Part shown: piece by piece, positions 55,001-64,000 of the stretch
Numbering within the stretch: the stretch's first letter is position 1
Layout of the letters: each line of letters opens with the position of its first letter
Source of the DNA: Flaviflagellibacter sp963786225
GTDB taxonomy: Bacteria; Pseudomonadota; Alphaproteobacteria; Rhizobiales; Methylopilaceae
Reading direction: 5' to 3'
Length of the DNA: 64,000 nt
Assembly: GCA_963786225.1 (NCBI GenBank)
Contig: CAWAYQ010000032.1
Span: 1 to 64,000 of the forward strand
Notes under the pieces: model-generated
Databases searched by the model: none
The model's input: only the letters and a program-made list of their open reading frames with translations
Told to the model about the DNA's origin: nothing
Program-made: the position numbers and the translations under genes

Positions 55001-57550
55001 GACGCCCAGGTGCCGGAGGTAGTCGAGGCCGACCGCGACCGCGCGGCCGCTCTCGTCGAAGGTCAGGTCCAGATCGATGCGCAAGCAGGCGACGGACGCG
55101 CGTTCGACCGTCGTTGCGGCGCGGGCCGATAGCGCCGTTAGGTGCTCCTCGGCCGCCGCCAGAGCGCCGGTCAGGAACTCGCATTCGGCCCGGTTCAGCT
55201 CCAGCGCAAAGGTAAGTTCGTGCCGGCGCTCCCACGAGTCTTCCGCCAGCAAGGCCGGGCCAGCGGCGAGATAGGTGAGCGCCGAGGCATAAGCGGTAGA
55301 CGCCTTCGCGCGCCTGCCCGCGTGGAGGTTGAGCTCGGCCAGTTGTTCGCGCTCGTCCCGTGCGGTGATCAGCGCGGCGCCGCGGTTGAGATGATTGACG
55401 ATTTCGAAGATGGCCTCCTCGCGCCTGTCGGCAGGGATATGCGCGAGGAGCAGCCGGCCGATGCGGAGGTGCGCCTCGGCGCGCAACCGTTTCGGTATGA
55501 GGGAATAGGCAGCCTCCTGGACACGGTCGTGGATGAACTTGTACGAGCCGTCCAAGCGCTCGACCAACCCCAGGCGAACGGCGTCCCAGAGATCGGTACG
55601 GACGTCGTCGTCCGATTTCCCGAGAACGATCGAAAGCCGCGTGATGTCGGCGACGTTGCCGAGGCAGGCGAACTGCTGCAGGGCCGCCTGGGTCTCGACC
55701 GGCAGGCGGGTCAACTTCCCGACCATAAGATCCGCTACATTGTCGGTATGCGCCTTGGCGTGAATCCGATTGAGCTCCCACTGCCAGCGCGCTGCGTCGT
55801 GATCGAAGCGGAGCAGCCCCTCTTCGGCGAGTTCAGAAATGAACTGAATGGTGAAAAACGGATTGCCCCCCGTCTTCTCGTCCACCAGTCGCGCCAGCGG
55901 GGCGGCACGGCGCGGTGCGCAGCTAAGCGTATCCGCAATGAGCCGCTTCAGGTCTCCTCGGGCCAGCGACTCAAGTCTGATCTCCCGCACCGATGCTCCC
56001 GCATCGCGTATGGCGTCGAGCTTCCGCATCAAAGGATGACCGGAAGTCACTTCATTGTCCCGATAGGCGCCGATCAGGAGCAGGTGCTGCACGTCCGCTT
56101 GGGTCAATAGGTCGGCGAGCACGTCGAGCGTCGCCATGTCGATCCATTGCAAATCGTCGAGAAAGAGCGTCAGCGGATGTTCGGGCCGCGCGAAGACGCC
56201 GACAAACCGCCGGAACACCAACTGGAGACGGCTTTGCGCCTGCTGCGACGGAAGCTCTGGGACTGGTGGCTGCTCTCCGATGAGGAGCTTCAGTTCGGGC
56301 AGAACGTCGAGCATGAGCTGTCCGTTCGGGTCCAGCGCATCGCGTAGCGCGTCGCGCCAGCTCCCCAATTCGCCTTCGCTCTTGCCCAATAGCGGGCGGA
56401 TCAAGCTCTGAAACGCCTGCACCAACGTCGCATATGGGATGTCACGCTTGTACTGGTCGAACTTGCCGGAGGCGAAAAGGCCCCGAGGCGGGACCAACGC
56501 CTTGTGCAGCTCATTGACGACGGCGGACTTGCCGATGCCGGAGTAGCCGGAGACCAGCACCAATTCCGGCCGGCCGCTGGTGACGACGCGGTCGAAGGCG
56601 GCGAGCAAGGTCACGATCTCGCGCGCTCGTCCGTACAGTTTCTCAGGGATAAGGAGCCGGTCGGGTGTGTCGTGCTGGCCCAGCGGGAAGGCGTCGATCC
56701 GGTGCTGAGCGTCCCACGCAGCAAGGCAGCGGCGGAGGTCTCGCTCCAGCCCAGCCGCGGTCTGGTAGCGCTCCTCGGCGGTCTTGGCGAGCAGCTTCAG
56801 GACGAGGTTGGAGACCGCGGCCGGGACGGTCTCCAGTTGCTCGCTTGGCGGTACCGGCCCTCTGGCGATATGGCAGTGGACCCACCCCATGGGATCGGTC
56901 GCGGTAAACGGCAGTGAGCCCGTAAGCATCTGGTAGAACGTGACGCCAAGCGCGTAGAGGTCGCTGCGGGCGTCAATCGAGCGGTTCATGCGGCCGGTTT
57001 GTTCGGGCGCCATATAGGCGAGCGTGCCCGCGATCGACTCGGGGGGCGCGGGCGCCTGGCGCTCGCGCGGCTGGCGCGAGGCGATGCCGAAACCGGTGAG
57101 CTTGACCTCTCCGGTCGTGCGGTTGACCAGGATATTGGCCGGCTTGATGTCTTTGTGGACGAGGCCGCGCCGGTGGACCTGTGTGAGCGCCGCAGCGATC
57201 GCGATGGCGAGGCGCAGAAAGCTCCGGACCTCCATGGGCGGGCCGAGCAATCCGTCCAGCGGCTCGCTGTGGGTATCCTCAAGTACCAGCATGGTCCGAC
57301 CGCGTTCGCGGACGAGTTCGAGCGGCCGGACCGCCCATGGCCCGTCCAGCTCGTTCTTCAATGCGTATTCGCGAGCAAGTCGATCGAGCGTGGCAGGTGT
57401 CGGACGCTCTGCGGCGGGCAGCACGGCCAGCACGGCGGCCCCATAACCGTCGGCGTGGCTCTCTCCTCTGCAGAAGACGCGCTCGCCGTCCTCCCACAAG
57501 ACCTGGAGGTTACTGACTCCTCCCGCGCCGAACCAAGAGGATAGATTCAT
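52012..57550 (-). CDS. Trifunctional Ser/Thr kinase / AAA ATPase / sensor histidine kinase, one frameshift
   Basis: About 1,845 residues once one extra base near 54685 (GGCTTTCGAATTC, minus strand) is ignored. Residues 1-280 resemble a Ser/Thr kinase: LVHKDIKPANILVNRTTGEV, then KLTGFGIASR where the DFG Asp is replaced by Gly. From about 300 an AAA domain has Walker A GYSGIGKSAVVNEL and Walker B LTLFLDDLQWID. A helical repeat region, a GAF and a PAS domain follow. The histidine kinase end has IAHEVNQPISGAV (His near 1630), NLIVNAVQAM and GLGMGLSICRSIIEAHGG. No partner regulator is near. It probably senses through the GAF/PAS part. Confidence 0.88.
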
Positions 57551-58007
57551 CTGCGGAATCCGTCGTCAGGCCGGTGACCGCCAAATGGGCTGAGAAAGTA
57601 CTAAGCGAACATTCGTCTGCCTCAGAGGTGGCCAGCGAAAGTGTAAACCGAAAGTTTACCATTCGCAGGGCGGCATGACCATCTCGCTCGACCGAAATCG
57701 TCCGAGCGAAATCCGTCCGTTGATCCGGACCGGACCGTCTTTGCCATGGCGCACGACAAGCGTCGGTCGGCGTTGCGAGTCACCCGTGTCCTCCGCGTCC
57801 TCGCCCATCAGTTTTCGGATAGCCGTAGATGGCAGGATCGCCGCGAGTGCTAAACCTGCGTATGGGCATCGACAACGAATGCTGATCGCAAGGTGATTTA
57901 CGTATAATTGCGAGCGGAGATCGTCTCCTTATCCTCATATCAGAGACAATACTTCTTATCCCGCAAATCTATTGCGGTGTTTGAAGCATTAAGCCGTCGC
58001 CATCGAG
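57551..58007. other. Intergenic region with GTAAAC-N5-GTTTAC inverted repeat
   Basis: About 450 bp with no strongly supported gene. An inverted repeat, GTAAAC (57643-57648) with GTTTAC (57654-57659), lies about 93 bp before the kinase start and may be an operator. A small hairpin CCGCAA-N5-TTGCGG is at 57961-57977. An open frame at 57675 has no motif or ribosome site. Confidence 0.45.
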
Positions 58008-58265
58008 ATGGGTATCCAGAAATCTGAGCGGGCAGGAGCCATCAACCACATGAAGCCGACGCGAGCCCAGAAGCGAGTTCTCAAAGTCCTGCTCCATGAG
58101 AGGGGCTGGGTGCACATGAGCTGGCTGGATTCCACGCCGATGCTGCACGAGGACGACTTCCCGGTCGTGCCCAGTCTCATCGAGAACGGGTGGGCGGCTC
58201 ACAAGGTCAGGTCGATCCAGATTACGGCGGAAGGGGTCGAGGCGCTCCTAACCTGCGAAACGTGA
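58008..58265 (+). CDS. Small hypothetical protein, possibly winged-helix
   Basis: An 85-residue frame; the ATG at 58050 (MKPTRAQKRVLKVLLHERGW) is an alternative start. The middle (SWLDSTPMLHEDDFPVVPSL) and the end (KVRSIQITAEGVEALLTC) suggest a small mixed alpha/beta fold with a MarR-like last helix; homology was not recognised. It stands alone. Moderate support from codon pattern only. Confidence 0.45.
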   Translation: MGIQKSERAGAINHMKPTRAQKRVLKVLLHERGWVHMSWLDSTPMLHEDDFPVVPSLIENGWAAHKVRSIQITAEGVEALLTCET

Positions 58266-58580
58266 GCGTGCCTGAGATCAGGTAATGGTGACGCCCTCCC
58301 ATAAGCGCAGGCGTCGCACGCGCGCAGTCGGAGCCGATCGCGCCGCAGGTCAGTCGCTACCCGATGGCGGGGTCGTACAGAGCGGGGTTCACCGAATATC
58401 TCGTCCAACCTTGCCGAAATGGATCGAGAGATACATTTGCGAATGGTGTCGGAAAGATTTCGCCGCGCAAACCGGCGGCAACCCTCTGGAGCCATTTCGC
58501 GGTCTTCCGGGGCCCGGCCGCTATGACTTTTTAATGCCCCGTCCCTGGCAACTGCCTCGTTCGGCTATGCGGTTCGGCGG
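58266..58580. other. Region upstream of kdp without a supported gene
   Basis: About 315 bp in which no gene can be supported. It must contain the kdp promoter and perhaps a KdpE site, but no clear direct repeat was identified. Confidence 0.35.
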
Positions 58581-58622
58581 ATCTTCCCCGGCATAAGCGC
58601 GGATCCTCCGCGCCGGGAAGAT
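58581..58622 (+). promoter_or_regulatory. Stem-loop covering the ribosome site of the first kdp gene
   Basis: ATCTTCCC (58581-58588) pairs with GGGAAGAT (58615-58622); inside, GCGCGGA (58597-58603) pairs with TCCGCGC (58607-58613). The GGGAAG just before the ATG at 58627 is thus hidden in the stem. A thermosensor-like or attenuator structure is possible; a terminator of upstream transcription is the alternative, since TTTTC follows. Confidence 0.5.
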
Positions 58623-58626
58623 TTTC

Positions 58627-58710
58627 ATGCTCGACATCCTGATGCTGGGGCTCGGCGTTGTCCTATTCGCCGCCGCGATCCTCTACGCGCAAGCCGCGGA
58701 GGGCATCTGA
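58627..58710 (+). CDS. Small membrane protein at the head of the kdp operon
   Basis: A 27-residue frame, MLDILMLGLGVVLFAAAILY followed by AQAAEGI, that is one membrane segment. Its stop is 2 bp before the kdpF ATG. Small ORFs of similar type precede kdpF in other proteobacteria and usually escape annotation. It might stabilise the Kdp complex as KdpF does; this is inferred. Its ribosome site lies in the hairpin at 58581-58622. Confidence 0.6.
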   Translation: MLDILMLGLGVVLFAAAILYAQAAEGI

Positions 58711-58712
58711 CC

Positions 58713-58802
58713 ATGACCCTCGACTACGCTTTGGGCGCGGCCGTGACCGCGTTCCTGTTCGTCTATCTCGTTTACGCCCTCGTGCGGCCGGAACGGTTCT
58801 GA
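58713..58802 (+). CDS. kdpF: KdpF, small stabilising subunit
   Basis: A 29-residue single-span protein (MTLDYALGAAVTAFLFVYLV, then YALVRPERF). The C-terminal YALVRPERF is typical of KdpF, which stabilises the KdpFABC complex. It ends 10 bp before kdpA. Confidence 0.9.
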   Translation: MTLDYALGAAVTAFLFVYLVYALVRPERF

Positions 58803-58812
58803 GGAGCGCCAG

Positions 58813-60522
58813 ATGACATTCAACGGCTGGATTCAAATTCTCATTTTCTGCGCGCTCGTGCTCGTCATGGTGAAGCCGCTCGGCGGCTTCATGGCGCGGC
58901 TGTTTGCGGGCGAACGCACGCTGCTTTCTCCGGTGCTGGCACCCGTGGAGCGCGGCTTCTATCGCCTCGGCGGCGTCAAGCCCGACCAGGAGCAGCACTG
59001 GATCACCTATGCTTTGGCCATGCTCGCCTTCAACCTGGCGGGCTTTCTCCTGGTCTACGGGATGCAGCGCCTTCAGGGCGGGTTGCCGCTGAATCCGCAG
59101 GGTTTCGCCGGTGTGCCGCCGGAACTCTCGTTCAATACGGCGATCAGCTTCGTCACCAACACCAACTGGCAGAACTACGGCGGCGAAAGCACGATGTCGT
59201 ATTTCGTGCAGATGGGCGCGCTGACGGTCCAGAACTTCGTGTCTGCCGCCACCGGCATCTCGCTCGCGGTCGTTCTGATCCGCGGCTTCGCGCGTCGGTC
59301 GGCACGCACCGTCGGCAATTTCTGGACCGACGTGACGCGCTGCACGCTCTATGTGCTGCTGCCTTTGTCCTTCGTGATCGCGCTCGCGCTCGTCTGGCAG
59401 GGCGTGCCGCAGAACCTCGATCCGTACGTCACCGCGACGACGCTTGAAGGCGCGCAGCAGACGATCGCGCAGGGACCTGCAGCCTCGCAGGATGCGATCA
59501 AGATGCTCGGCACAAACGGCGGCGGCTTCTTCAACGCCAATTCCGCGCATCCTTACGAGAACCCCACACCGCTCTCGAACCTGATCCAGATGGTCGCGAT
59601 CTTCGCGCTCGGCGCCGCCCTGACCAACACGTTCGGCCGCATGGTAGGCGATGAACGCCAGGGCTGGGCCATTCTTGCCGCGATGGGCATCATGCTGATT
59701 GCAGGCGTCGGTTTCTGCTACTGGGCGGAAGCCTACGGCAACCCGGCGCTGACCGCGCTCGGCCTCGATCCCTCCGCCGGCAATATGGAAGGCAAGGAGG
59801 TAAGGTTCGGCATCGCCATGTCCGCGCTGTTCGCGGTCGTCACCACCGCCGCTTCGTGCGGCGCGGTGAACGCGATGCACGATGCCTTCACGCCGCTCGG
59901 CGGGCTCATTCCGACGATCAACATGCAACTCGGCGAGGTGATCATCGGCGGCGTCGGCGCGGGGCTCTACGGCATGCTGCTGATGGCGATCATCGCCGTA
60001 TTCGTCGCGGGCCTGATGGTCGGCCGCACGCCGGAATATCTCGGCAAGAAGCTCGAAGCGCGCGAGGTCAAGATGACGATGCTCGCGGTGCTCTGCCTGC
60101 CGCTGATGATGCTGGGCTTCACGGCGATTGCCGTCGCCATCCCGGCCGGTCTGTCGAGCATCCAGGACGGAGGTCCGCACGGCTTCACGGAAGTGCTGTA
60201 CGCGTTCACGTCCGCTGCCGCGAACAACGGATCGGCCTTCGGCGGCCTGACGGGCAACACGCCATTCTACAATATCGCGCTTGGCATCGCGATGTTCGTC
60301 GGCCGGTTCTTCGTCATCGTGCCCATGATCGCCATCGCCGGCTCGCTTGCCGCGAAGGCCACGCTGCCGCCCTCGCTCGGGACGTTCCCGACCAATAGCG
60401 GGCTGTTCGTCGGTCTTCTCGTCGGCGTCGTCCTCATCGTCGGCGGATTGACCTTCCTGCCGGCTCTCGCACTCGGACCCGTGGCGGAACATTTCTCCAT
60501 GCTGTCCGGCACTCTGTTCTGA
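58813..60522 (+). CDS. kdpA: Potassium-transporting ATPase K+-binding subunit KdpA
   Basis: A 569-residue membrane protein with a GCGCC-spaced start after GAGGAGCG. The four selectivity-filter regions are visible: VTNTNWQNYGGEST, LGTNGGGFFNANSAHPYENP, SCGAVNAMHDAFTPLGGL and SAAANNGSAFGGLTGNTPF. KdpA takes up K+ with high affinity. The neighbours kdpB and kdpC complete the pump. Confidence 0.98.
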   Translation: MTFNGWIQILIFCALVLVMVKPLGGFMARLFAGERTLLSPVLAPVERGFYRLGGVKPDQEQHWITYALAMLAFNLAGFLLVYGMQRLQGGLPLNPQGFAGVPPELSFNTAISFVTNTNWQNYGGESTMSYFVQMGALTVQNFVSAATGISLAVVLIRGFARRSARTVGNFWTDVTRCTLYVLLPLSFVIALALVWQGVPQNLDPYVTATTLEGAQQTIAQGPAASQDAIKMLGTNGGGFFNANSAHPYENPTPLSNLIQMVAIFALGAALTNTFGRMVGDERQGWAILAAMGIMLIAGVGFCYWAEAYGNPALTALGLDPSAGNMEGKEVRFGIAMSALFAVVTTAASCGAVNAMHDAFTPLGGLIPTINMQLGEVIIGGVGAGLYGMLLMAIIAVFVAGLMVGRTPEYLGKKLEAREVKMTMLAVLCLPLMMLGFTAIAVAIPAGLSSIQDGGPHGFTEVLYAFTSAAANNGSAFGGLTGNTPFYNIALGIAMFVGRFFVIVPMIAIAGSLAAKATLPPSLGTFPTNSGLFVGLLVGVVLIVGGLTFLPALALGPVAEHFSMLSGTLF

Positions 60523-60525
60523 TCG

Positions 60526-62586
<2,061 letters not shown>

Positions 62587-62594
62587 GGCACATC

Positions 62595-63167
62595 ATGTTG
62601 AAACAGATCCGTCCCGCCCTCGTAATGATCGTCCTGTTTACGATCGTAACCGGAGCTCTCTATCCCCTCGCGGTCACCGGCGTCGCCCAGGCCGTGTTCC
62701 CCCACCAGGCCAAAGGCAGCCTGATCGAAAAGAACGGCGCTGTGATCGGCTCCGAACTGATCGGCCAGAGCTTTGCCGGCGAGCAGTACTTTCATTCGCG
62801 TCCGTCGGCCGCCGGCGCCAACGGCTATGACGCCGCCGCCTCCAGCGGCGCCAATCTCGGCCCGACCAGCAAGGCGCTCGTCGAGCGCGTGACGGCGGAT
62901 GTGGCAAAGGTCCGCGCCGATCTGCCGGAGGGGGCGGTTCCGGCCGATCTTGTAACGACATCCGGTTCGGGCCTCGATCCACATATCTCGCCGGACGCGG
63001 CCAAGGCCCAGATCGCGCGCGTGGCCCGCGTCAGGGGGCTCGATGTCGCCCATGTTCAGGATCTCGTCGGCGCTCATACCGAGGGCCGCCAGTTCGGAGT
63101 TCTCGGCGAGCCGCGCGTCAATGTCCTGGCACTGAATCTCGCGCTCGATGCGGAGGCTCCGCGGTGA
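62595..63167 (+). CDS. kdpC: Potassium-transporting ATPase subunit KdpC
   Basis: The ATG at 62595 behind GAGG (62585-62588) is preferred over the GTG at 62583; the protein then has 190 residues. One N-terminal membrane segment (PALVMIVLFTIVTGALYPLA) precedes the conserved YFHSRPSAAGANGYDAAASS, SGSGLDPHISPDAAKAQIAR and VNVLALNLALD. KdpC raises the affinity of KdpB for ATP. The stop overlaps the GTG start of the next gene. Confidence 0.97.
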   Translation: MLKQIRPALVMIVLFTIVTGALYPLAVTGVAQAVFPHQAKGSLIEKNGAVIGSELIGQSFAGEQYFHSRPSAAGANGYDAAASSGANLGPTSKALVERVTADVAKVRADLPEGAVPADLVTTSGSGLDPHISPDAAKAQIARVARVRGLDVAHVQDLVGAHTEGRQFGVLGEPRVNVLALNLALDAEAPR

Positions 63168-63676
63168 ACACGTCCCTCGGGATCAGTCTGGCCGACAGTT
63201 TCCGGATCGTGGATATGGGGCGGTTGCTGTTCGGCGTGGAAGCGGCGGGCAAGCCGCATCTCTTGTCGCTGCTTGCGGCCCGGAGCGCCCGCCTGACAGG
63301 CCTCAAGCCGCACCGGGTGTTCGAGGCGATGTCGACCGGCGTGCACTTCACGTCGGACCGGGTCGCCGGCGGGGTGGCGGTCGTCAGCGCGGCGCTGCCC
63401 GAGTTCGGCGGCGTCGTCTGGACCGCGGCGCGGCTCATGACCCCGGCGCCCTACGGGGCGCACGACGGGGTGCCCGTCGATCTTGCCTTCGCGGTGGTCG
63501 GCAATCCCCGTTCGGTCACGGCGCGCCGGGCGGCCCAGAGCTTCGCCCGCCTGTCGAGGGATGAGGAGGCCCTGGCCTATTTGCGTTCCGCGACGTCGAT
63601 CAGCTGGTTCCGCGCCGAATTGACATGGGCCCTTGAACGTCTCGATTACCGGGAACCTGCTAAGATGACCGGATGA
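63164..63676 (+). CDS. PtsN/EIIA-like protein embedded in the kdp operon
   Basis: A 170-residue protein starting at a GTG that overlaps the kdpC stop (GTGA) and ending in an ATGA overlap with kdpD. The stretch GVPVDLAFAVVGNPRSVTAR resembles the EIIA(Ntr) core (QPVDLLFAL-like), and RVFEAMSTGVHFTSDRVAGG with VAVVSAALPEFGG sits where PtsN has GIAIPH, but the phospho-accepting His is replaced by Ser. PtsN binds and stimulates KdpD in enteric bacteria and rhizobia. A dedicated, non-phosphorylatable copy inside kdp would be a fixed input to KdpD. Family call is moderate. Confidence 0.6.
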   Translation: MNTSLGISLADSFRIVDMGRLLFGVEAAGKPHLLSLLAARSARLTGLKPHRVFEAMSTGVHFTSDRVAGGVAVVSAALPEFGGVVWTAARLMTPAPYGAHDGVPVDLAFAVVGNPRSVTARRAAQSFARLSRDEEALAYLRSATSISWFRAELTWALERLDYREPAKMTG

Positions 63677-64000
63677 ACTCAGGCGACGGCGACAAGACCT
63701 CATTGCTCTCACGGCCGGCCCCGGATCACCGAGGCCGGCTTAAAGTGCTTCTTGGGGCCGCGCCGGGCGTCGGCAAGACCTATGAAATGCTGCTCGATGC
63801 CAGGAAGCGCCGGCAGGACGGCGCGGATGTCGTCATCGGGGTTGTCGAGACGCATGGCCGGGCGGAAACGCAGGCTCTGGTCGAGGGTTTCGAGATCGTT
63901 CCGCGGCGCAGGATCGAGCATGCGGGCCATGTGCTCGACGAGATGGACCTCGACGCCATCCTCGCCCGCAGGCCCGATCTCGTGCTCGTCGACGAACTGG
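63673..64000 (+). CDS. kdpD: KdpD sensor kinase, N-terminal part
   Basis: About 109 residues are visible before the right edge. GRLKVLLGAAPGVGKTYEML carries the Walker A of the KdpD N-terminal domain; DVVIGVVETHGRAETQALVE and RRPDLVLVDEL (Walker B-like) follow. KdpD senses K+ limitation and phosphorylates KdpE. It is coupled to the EIIA-like gene by a 4-bp overlap. Confidence 0.95.
   Translation, partial: MNSGDGDKTSLLSRPAPDHRGRLKVLLGAAPGVGKTYEMLLDARKRRQDGADVVIGVVETHGRAETQALVEGFEIVPRRRIEHAGHVLDEMDLDAILARRPDLVLVDEL

Noticed and set aside
57675..57896. Possible 73-codon gene upstream of the large kinase
   Set aside because: No ribosome site, no recognisable motif, and composition typical of random frames.
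58663..60492. A 609-codon open frame on the minus strand opposite kdpA
   Set aside because: Highly charged, repetitive composition typical of antisense frames; kdpA on the other strand is certain.

Overview
The window looks like a chromosomal segment of a GC-rich alphaproteobacterium, most likely from the Hyphomicrobiales (the Bradyrhizobium/Xanthobacter side of the order). The evidence is the mix of gene families: a Bug/Tct tripartite transporter and a TRAP transporter, a membrane-bound ferritin of the MbfA type, an ALAS-type hemA, a FixJ-like regulator, FixK-like TTGAC-N4-GTCAA boxes and a kdp operon carrying an extra EIIA-like gene. No tRNA, rRNA, CRISPR array, insertion sequence or prophage was seen.

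Layout. 1-7.6 kb: an organic-acid module (tctCBA and a PaaI thioesterase on the minus strand; an FMN alpha-hydroxy-acid oxidase, a CaiB-type CoA-transferase, a GntR regulator and an enoyl-CoA hydratase on the plus strand) with two TGTA-centred palindromes as candidate GntR sites. 7.7-16.8 kb: a stress island with a FixJ-like GAF-PAS-receiver-LuxR protein, a dnaK-grpE pair, PsiE, CbpM-CbpA, three tandem Hsp20 genes, a small charged protein and an HdeD-like membrane protein. Four FixK/FNR-like inverted repeats lie at its promoters. 17-22 kb: an OmpR/histidine-kinase pair, a small secreted protein, a COG4705-like membrane protein, MbfA and a cytochrome b561. 22-27 kb: a TRAP transporter operon ending in a gamma-glutamyltransferase. 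27-29.4 kb: an AraC regulator apparently fused to an acetamidase/formamidase.

29.5-42.9 kb is the most unusual part. It is a divergent catabolic island with a MarR regulator, a RidA deaminase, MocA/XdhC molybdenum-cofactor accessory proteins, an aspartate-dehydrogenase-like enzyme, a second gamma-glutamyltransferase, an aldehyde dehydrogenase, a class III LigB/LigA-like ring-cleavage dioxygenase, an AraC regulator, an FAD aromatic hydroxylase, an ACMSD-like amidohydrolase, an MFS carrier and a CoxG-like protein. A 16-bp palindrome related to TGTCAGTATACTAACA occurs at four promoter positions. Together these suggest an uncharacterised pathway for an amino- or amide-bearing aromatic compound, with hydroxylation, ring cleavage, decarboxylation, aldehyde oxidation and deamination as plausible steps.

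42.9-57.6 kb holds a type I secretion ABC/HlyD pair, hemA, a flavoprotein disulfide reductase, a secreted alpha/beta hydrolase, a bicupin oxalate decarboxylase with a duplicated translation start region, and a giant kinase-AAA-GAF-PAS-histidine-kinase protein. 58.6-64 kb is the kdp potassium operon (small ORF, kdpF, A, B, C, an EIIA-like gene, then kdpD running off the edge).

About 22 single-base frame breaks interrupt otherwise well-conserved genes. Nearly all are +1, and eleven fall in the 1-kb amidohydrolase gene. The conserved protein on both sides of each break suggests uncorrected sequencing insertions rather than old pseudogenes, but this cannot be settled from the sequence alone.
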